Below, one piece after another: positions 54,201 through 62,408 of a stretch of 64,000 nucleotides of DNA. Source of the DNA: Nautilus pompilius (lineage: Eukaryota; Mollusca; Cephalopoda; Nautilida; Nautilidae). A model generated the notes under the pieces. The model made no database searches. It saw only the letters and a program-made list of their open reading frames with translations, and was not told the DNA's origin. Position 1 is the stretch's first letter. Every line of letters begins with the position of its first letter. Both the position numbers and the translations under genes were made by a program. The stretch covers positions 124,001 through 188,000 of the forward strand of contig JACATO010001118.1 of assembly GCA_018389105.1 (NCBI GenBank), read 5' to 3'.

Positions 54201-57200
54201 TCCACATACCCACAAAATATAAACGAAATACATTCCAGCCATTGTTACCTCCAAGAATTATTTATACACAAAAGGTAATAGGTAACAAATCAGCTGATCA
54301 TGGTCACTAAATGCTGGCCTGTCGTCTTGCTTAAGATAATAATGGTGCACTGATCAATCGGCTGGCCAGAGACAGGTATATTATTATCCGGGCGATTTTG
54401 CATGTTTGTTTAGTTATCAGAATCGTCTTGACTAGACATTTGCCCACTGATCTCCGTAAAATCAATGATGCCATCAGAAAAGTCGCAGTATTGCAAAAGA
54501 AACTGCATTTACACCACACAAGAATTCAATGCATCTTACATAAGTTTTAGAAAAATGGTCTTACGGTAAATGACGTTTAGAAAGAGAGGCCAGGAACCAG
54601 GTGATGTTAGAAAGTTGCCAGCATTTATATTAACTTTAAAATCTGTTAGAATTAGTGCACAAATCATTCGAAACAAGCAGTGTGATGCCAAGTCGGTAGG
54701 CGGGGTGACCGGAAAGAAGTCTTCCACCACCACCACCCGTGATATCAGTTATCGAAAGCGCCTTAGCGCTCTGCCAACGAACCTTGTAAAAAGCCGGGGG
54801 AATTTTGCGACGAGATTAGTCAAATTCTAACGTATCTGTTATAGAAAGTTTGCCGTATGGTTAGGCGCGAGTCAGGGGAGAAGTACCAACCTATGTGTGT
54901 CTTGTCCCGGGTCTCCTCAAGTTTCATGCCATCCAAGAGAATTTCGATTCAGAGTTCTGTAAGGAAATTCTTTAAAAAAAAAAGTTTCCGCCAACAAAAT
55001 AACGGATTGCACTGCTGAACTACTGTCATTGTAACCATTCCAACAGCGAAGAACCAGTCTTTGAAGACTCGGATCAAAGGTGTCTGAAAGAGCATGGAGG
55101 CTGATGTGTTTGCTACCCTGGTGACCAGTTTTCCCGAGAGATGCCAGGAAGTGGTTCGGGCACGAGGCGGACCACTCAGTATTGAAAATACTTGGTTATT
55201 TCTTTGTCAGGAAGATGAAGAAATATTTAAGACTTTTTGGATATCGTAGTGGCCTTTATTTCAAGTAAAAACTGTGAGGTAGGGCGTATGTTTAATGAAA
55301 GCGTACAAAATAAGTTTATAGACTGTAAATACAATTTATGCAAACCTCTGCAAGATGTAAACTTGTTGGCTTAATACAGTATTACGTTAGTATTAACTGC
55401 ACAAATAATGTTTGTAGATACCGTGTGTGTAATAAGTTTTCAGAACTTTAGCTTTTTTCCAACTGAAATTGCATTCGGCACATGTTCGGATCATTTTGGC
55501 TAACGTACACATAATAGAAATACTGCTGATCAAGCGAAAATAATTAGTGTGTTAAATAAAATAAAAAGCCTGTTAATGCTGAATATTGTTGTCTAATGGG
55601 AGTATATTTCTGGATCATAGGGACTTTATACAAACTGTATTATTCTATCAGGTTCTGAAGAACAAGTTAAGAAGATTCTTACGCACGTGGGATTTAAAAG
55701 CCAATAAACAGTGTCCATGTAAAATCAACAGATGAGCAAACAAACCCGTTAATTATAAAGTTTGTATAGTGTGAAGTCGAAAACATGAAATCAGCCTACA
55801 TTTAAGGGAACAGTTTAGGATTAATTAAACACCTTACAATTTAGGCGAACTTTTACCCTATCTACACGAGCTACAAGAAAGTTATGCATATACAGAGTAG
55901 AATCACAAGTTACTGACCATAACAATATTTTATCTTTATCAATGACGAACATAATATTAATTTTTTTAAAAATAAATTGGGCTCTGCTTACTTTCTAAAA
56001 GGTATTAAACTGTACAAAAATTTCCGAAATTGTGAAAAAAACGTTTGAGATAGTTAACAAAAGATTTTCGGTTAATATAATGAAGATGAGTCGATCTCTA
56101 AAGTTCCGTTTATATATGTATTACAATTATGCTGGAAACCAGTGCAGTTTACGAACTGTTGTTGAAATGAAAATATTAATGTTTGTTTAACTGTTTAAGT
56201 TTATCAAAGCTTCAATAATTGTAGTCTGTCATTTGATATTAAGACGATTAAAATGTATTTTATCTTTAAATTCTGAAACGATATGCATTAACTGAACCCA
56301 ATTGATTATTAATGTCCCAGGTGGTTTATAGATACGAGAGCTTATAATCTGTGGATATAAGCTTTACTTATTAATTTCCGCGCAGATACACACGCGACGT
56401 TACTCTATTTTTTTTAAAACTGATTGCACCTTGGGATATTAGCAAATTTACTGACAGAAACATTGAATCTGAGGCACTCTGGCCTAGAAAAATAGCAGTA
56501 CTTCCATAGAATTATTGTGAAGAAGAAAGTGCGCTTTAAACTTTAAATTACTCGGGGGAGAACGGTAGTGATGGGTAACCAACCGCACGTTAAACAACAA
56601 TATCCCATTTTTGTGGTTCAAAACGGTATAAGTCGTGAACGTAATCGGTCCCAGCATTAATTCTGCGCCTTTAAAATTAAGATGTTTCTCGGTACACGTT
56701 ATTAATAATTAAACGTTAATTTGATTCATAAAAAGGTTTATTTTTCAGGCGCCTTCTATGCACTATACCACCTGTAGCTTGGTTATATCTATATCGCATA
56801 ACTTCGTTGGGCGGACAGACAAGATTCCCACTCTTCAGCGATTTTGTCCAAAACAGCTGGTCGTCTCGACTATCTTTTACGTGAAATCTAAGCTGCATCA
56901 ACTTGTTCACTTTTCGGGGCAACGTAAATGTTTATTCCTGGTGCCGCCATTGTCATTAGAAATAAAATTTCGCAGGTAGGGTTAGGGGCAAGAATATTGC
57001 AAACCAGTCTTTCAAAAATAAATGTCGAGGGTGGGGGGGCTGAAAAAAAAACACCCCATATATATTAAACTCTGTTTGCTTTCTTAACAGCGCCGACACC
57101 CGATTAGAGGAGAAAAGGGACGCGCTGACCGTGGTCGAATACAACGGTTCCGTCTTCTGGATGCCGCAGGCGATCTTTAAAAGCTCCTGCTCCATCGACA

Positions 57201-60200
57201 TCACGTATTTCCCCTTCGACCAGCAGTCCTGCCTGCTGAAGTTTGGATCGTGGACCTACGACGGCACGAAGCTTGACGTCGACTTCTGGCAGTCGCTGCA
57301 GGGATTCGAGCTGACCGACTACATCTCGAGCAACGAGTGGGAGATCGTCGACTCGTCTGCCGTGAAGAACGTCAAGTACTACCCGTGCTGTCCAGAACCG
57401 TACCCGGACCTCACCTTCCAGCTGAAGATCACCAGAAAAGTGGCCTTCTACAATTACATTCTGATACTGCCTTGCGTCCTACTTTCGTCTCTCACCATGG
57501 TCCTGTTTTGGTTGCCTCCGGAATCGCCTGCTAAAATGCAGCTGGGTTAGTTAAATGCTAAATTATTTTCCTCCTTTTCACTGCGTCAGGGCATTTTAAA
57601 TTGATGAGAGTTACCTCCCTTCTGCATTTAACCAAAACCGAAGTACTTTCTGAAATCAGTTCGGCAAAGTCCCGATTGAGTCAGACGGATTCGTTCAGTC
57701 TGGAAATTAAATAAGAGGTAGATAACTTGTCAGGCATTTTCGAACGTATGTACTGTAGCTATCTTGGATGACTATTTTAATTTCCTCTAATGTCCAGTTA
57801 TCACGATGGGGAAAAATTCAATCTTTTAGACCGATGAAACGGCCGGTAAGACGTTCTTATTCTTCTACCACTGTCTTAACGAAAACTATGCTTCTGATAT
57901 TAATTCCTGTAGACCGTTTAACCATCATATTATTGCGTTTCTTCGTGTATTTCTTAAAGGATTTGTTATAGAAGGAATGGTTGTATTGTTTAACACTGCG
58001 CATAGGAAATTATTGGTTTGCCAAGTTCTACGATATGTAGATAGTGGAATTTCCGCCTTAATAAAGTATGCCACTCTTTTGTCTTATACGATTAGAAGAC
58101 TAGTGCCATTAGCTCCAAGACAAGAGATTTTATATTCTTTGCATATTTATAAAATTTCGACAGGTTCTGATTTCTGATTTGTATTCATTTCAAAATGTAA
58201 AAGCTTGCAATAGCTATCAAGTGATGGGCGCCTAGTAAGTGAACCAGGTCATGTTCGATACATTATTTCTTGTTTACGGAAATATTCCAAAATCCTTCGA
58301 GACTATTGGGGAAAAATAGGATAATAAATTTTATTAATTCAATTAATTATAGTTTCTTATACAGGAAATATTTAGCTTCGATAATTAGATTGTTTATGGG
58401 GTTTTAGGAAAATAATTGAAAAAGGAGAATATCGCTAAAAGCAGATATGCTCGTATTGTCAATGTGCATACTGAAATAATCCGTTATGCTGGTGATATCG
58501 CACAAACCGGTTCTGAGATGCTATCATCACTAGAGATTCCATTAAAAGATGTCGGAACGGAATTTTGTGACAGTAGAAAGTTTCCGTAGAAAATGTAGTT
58601 ATACCAAAGACAAACAAAAAAACTGAAAAAAAAGAGAGAGTATCATCTGTTAAAAAAAGAGTAGAAATACAGAAATAAGATATCGCAGATTCTGTAACAA
58701 CTAAAATGACACTGTTCATCTTTAAGAACGACAAACTTTTAAAATTCAGCTTTAAAAAAGTTTGTCCAGGAAATTTTTCTACCCAAGAGAGCACGAGTTT
58801 TGTGAAAAACCGTGCAGTGACCAGAACCAGGTTCTCTACTCGGTGCTCGAGTCTAGCGAACGTATTAAAGTAGAGCAGAGGTAAATCCGTAAATAATAAA
58901 GTTAGGACTAATACCAATCACACCCAACAAGAAAGTAATAAATTAAATCAGAGATGCACTAAATGCTGAATGACGTCGCATAGACGTTATTCATAGGTAC
59001 GGTATAAAAGGATGTACATATATATATATATATATATAACTTTAAAAGGTCTACTTTATTATCAACCAACCGTTAATAAGGGAACAAACAGAAGAAGGTA
59101 AAAAAATAATTTTAAAAACTTCTTTTGGTTTAAACAGGTAGACACCAAATGAGGCTCTGCCACCCCCCACCCCTTCGCGGGAAACTCGAATAATGGTGGG
59201 AAAAGATTCTGCGACAGCTGGAGGGTTAACGAGCGCGGATAATTCGACCAAATGTGCTTACATACCCAGTCCTAGTGTAGATGTCAGCTGTCCCGCAAAT
59301 GAACCATTAACAACCTAGCCATGTTGTTCTCTAAAGCTGTTCACCATGAAATGCACCCTATCTATCCGATTTCTGAAAATACAATTTTCATTCAATCCTC
59401 TAAAAAAAATAAATCAGGCTTCCCTGCTTACAGAAGTCATTTTGAATAAGGATGATAATTAATACCAAATAAAATATTCTCACCAAAGTAACAGCGCATC
59501 CTTGTCCAAGGCACCGATATCTTCTGGAACGTGGGACATCGTGGCCAACCCGCCTGAGATCAAAGCAATATTCCACATATGCTAAGCACACCTCCTTGTC
59601 AGTTAGTTACCTGCGGCCTTATTCCGTGAATGTTTGCCTTACTAACTATGTTGTTTTCGACCAAGCTGTAAATTAATCGGGTGAAAAACAGTTAACAAGA
59701 GACGACCAGAATCCGCGGTCTTTTAACAATGGCGTCCGTCTTCGAACGAAAGCGTATGACGTCACAGAACAGGAACGACAACTGATTCGCCTTAAACCGC
59801 AAACTTTGAGTTTGAATATTGTTTTATTACCGAATGGCTGTCACGTTGAGCAGTCGATATACTTAAAACTATATTTAAAAAATGACACGAAAAAGTATAA
59901 TAAACTAAAAAAAACAAAACAAAAAAAGGATGTTGTATAACGATATATTGTTTATAGAGAATTTGTCTAAGAACATGTGAACAGAACAGAAGTCGCTAAT
60001 CGATATATTCACGACACGTGACCTCAGTGTCAAGTGGAAATTAGAAAGATTAAAGTCGTTTGATTCTGAAGCAACTTAACTTATTTTCTTTATAAATCTG
60101 CTTTTCTGTTTTCGTTAATTTTGGGGGAAAAAAAAACCCCCTTTAAGTGCTGTTTACATACCATTACCTGTTCAGGAATAAGACCTTAAACCAACAACAG

Positions 60201-62218
60201 TTTTACTACACATTGCTGTCGGTAACCATAGCAACTAGATTTTTTAAAAACAAACACACCAAAACTGAGTAGTTTAATCTAATGTCTTTTTTTAACTTCT
60301 TTTTTCTGCAGGAATGAATATTTTTGTGGCCTTTTTTGTTCTTTTGCTTTTACTGGCCGAATCAACTCCACCCGCAGCCTCGGCGATACCGTTGATTGGT
60401 AAGATTTTATGTACAGTGTTTTTCAAAATCTGTGGCACCTTTTTGAAGCGTGGACGACGCTATATTTACTTGATATTTGGCGTGTGTTTACTGTCATAAA
60501 GATTACATCGGGGTAGAATGATGAGATCTTGACAAAGTTCCAGTTGCCTGGTTGGGGGGGGAGGGTGTCAAGATGAGGGGCCGGTAGATGAGACTTTCTA
60601 ACCCGCGATCGCTCAAGCATCTCGCACGTCGGCTGAACGAGTGCGTCCGTGTGAGCTGGAAAGAATCAGGAAGCGCCGAACCTAGACTTCCGACCGGTCT
60701 CAGGCCGTTCTTTCGACCGACGAGTGGAGAGGGGTTAGGGTTAGACACTGTGCTGCTCTCCCCCTCAAAAAAAAACAGGGAAAAAGATACATCGGCGTTT
60801 AGGGCACTGCCTGTTATGATGGAGTCGGAGATTAAAGAAAGGCGGAGTAATCGATGAGAAAACCTGCCGTCGCGTAGGTGTTCACTCGCCGTCACCGGCG
60901 GACATGGAACAGACGGAAGAAGCTACGCGCTCTCTCTCTCTCTCTCCCCCCTACAAAATGTTCCGAGATATAGTCCAGACTTATGCAGGGACTACTTGGA
61001 CAGAAATGCGGCAGCAGTGATGGAGTGGCTCGCGATGAGCCCTGATGATACAAACCCCGCAGAGAATGCTCCGAACTACTTAGGCACAACGTGGAGGGAG
61101 AGACATTGCGGGCCTGGTGCAAAAACAGAAAGTCTCGCATGCTGCACCAGACTGGCTACTGGGACTACAGTAATTCACAATAAAGTATAGCGCATCGATT
61201 TAACTTCTAAGGATTGTTAATGCATACCTTTCCTTTTTCTACAAATGACATATTATTAAAGATGAGAGAGAGAGATGGATGGAGATGGAGCGAGAGAGAG
61301 GTTTGTTCACTTCGCTGTCACCTTAAGCGTTTTCTTTTGTCTTCTGAGAGGCCCGTCAGGGACATGTCATCCCATATGCGGAAAATTGATCTCGCCGGCC
61401 GCAATAACAGGCAACATAAACAATCGGAGTCCGATAGCCAGTCGTCACTGTTAACACGGTTCGACATTCTTCTAGACAATCCCACCCCAACTGGCTCCTG
61501 ATCGTAAACACTTGCATTGGCGGCCAGAAAAACATAGTTCGAGTATTTTCTGTCTTACCCTGTCCATGGCTGATCTCCTTTCCTTTCTCTAGCCATGCAT
61601 CTTCGCAGAGAAATTATATTCTTTCATTGGCGAGAACTTTATCATCTTCCTAATCACGTAGCCGGTTTTCAGGCCTTTTCTATAATCCAATGAAGAGAGC
61701 CGTAACAAACCGCCGTCGACCGACACTAGCTTATGATTGTAATGTTAGTTAACCTCTCTTGCCGCTAAGCAGCTGGTTGTACAATGTGGTCAGGCTAGTA
61801 GGCTCGTGCTGTTCACTAGCTACCATTGCCTGGAACACGCTCGCGGTTAGTTCCGGGTCGACCGGTTGTGGCGCTGTGTACGTCCGTTGTGTACAAGATT
61901 ATGAATGTCCGAAAGACGGGGACATGAATGCGCTTCTATTCGTAGACGCTTCCTTACTCTACGGTCTAACCTTTGGTTGCCATAGTTTATTAAAGCTGCT
62001 GGATCCCTTCTAATTTCCTGCTGTTCTGCATCTGAATACTTATAGGGGCCTATTACTGCTTGAACATGATCCTCATCACCCTGTCAACCTTCCTGTCTGT
62101 CATTGTGGTCAACCTCTACTTCCACGGCTCCCGGTCACATGTTCCATCGATTCTGAAAACGGTAAGTGGCTCATTTGCTCTGGTCTATTATTATTATTAT
62201 ATTATTATATTATTATTA

Positions 62219-62305
<87 letters not shown>

Positions 62306-62327
62306 TATTATATTATTATTATTATTA

Positions 62328-62408
<81 letters not shown>

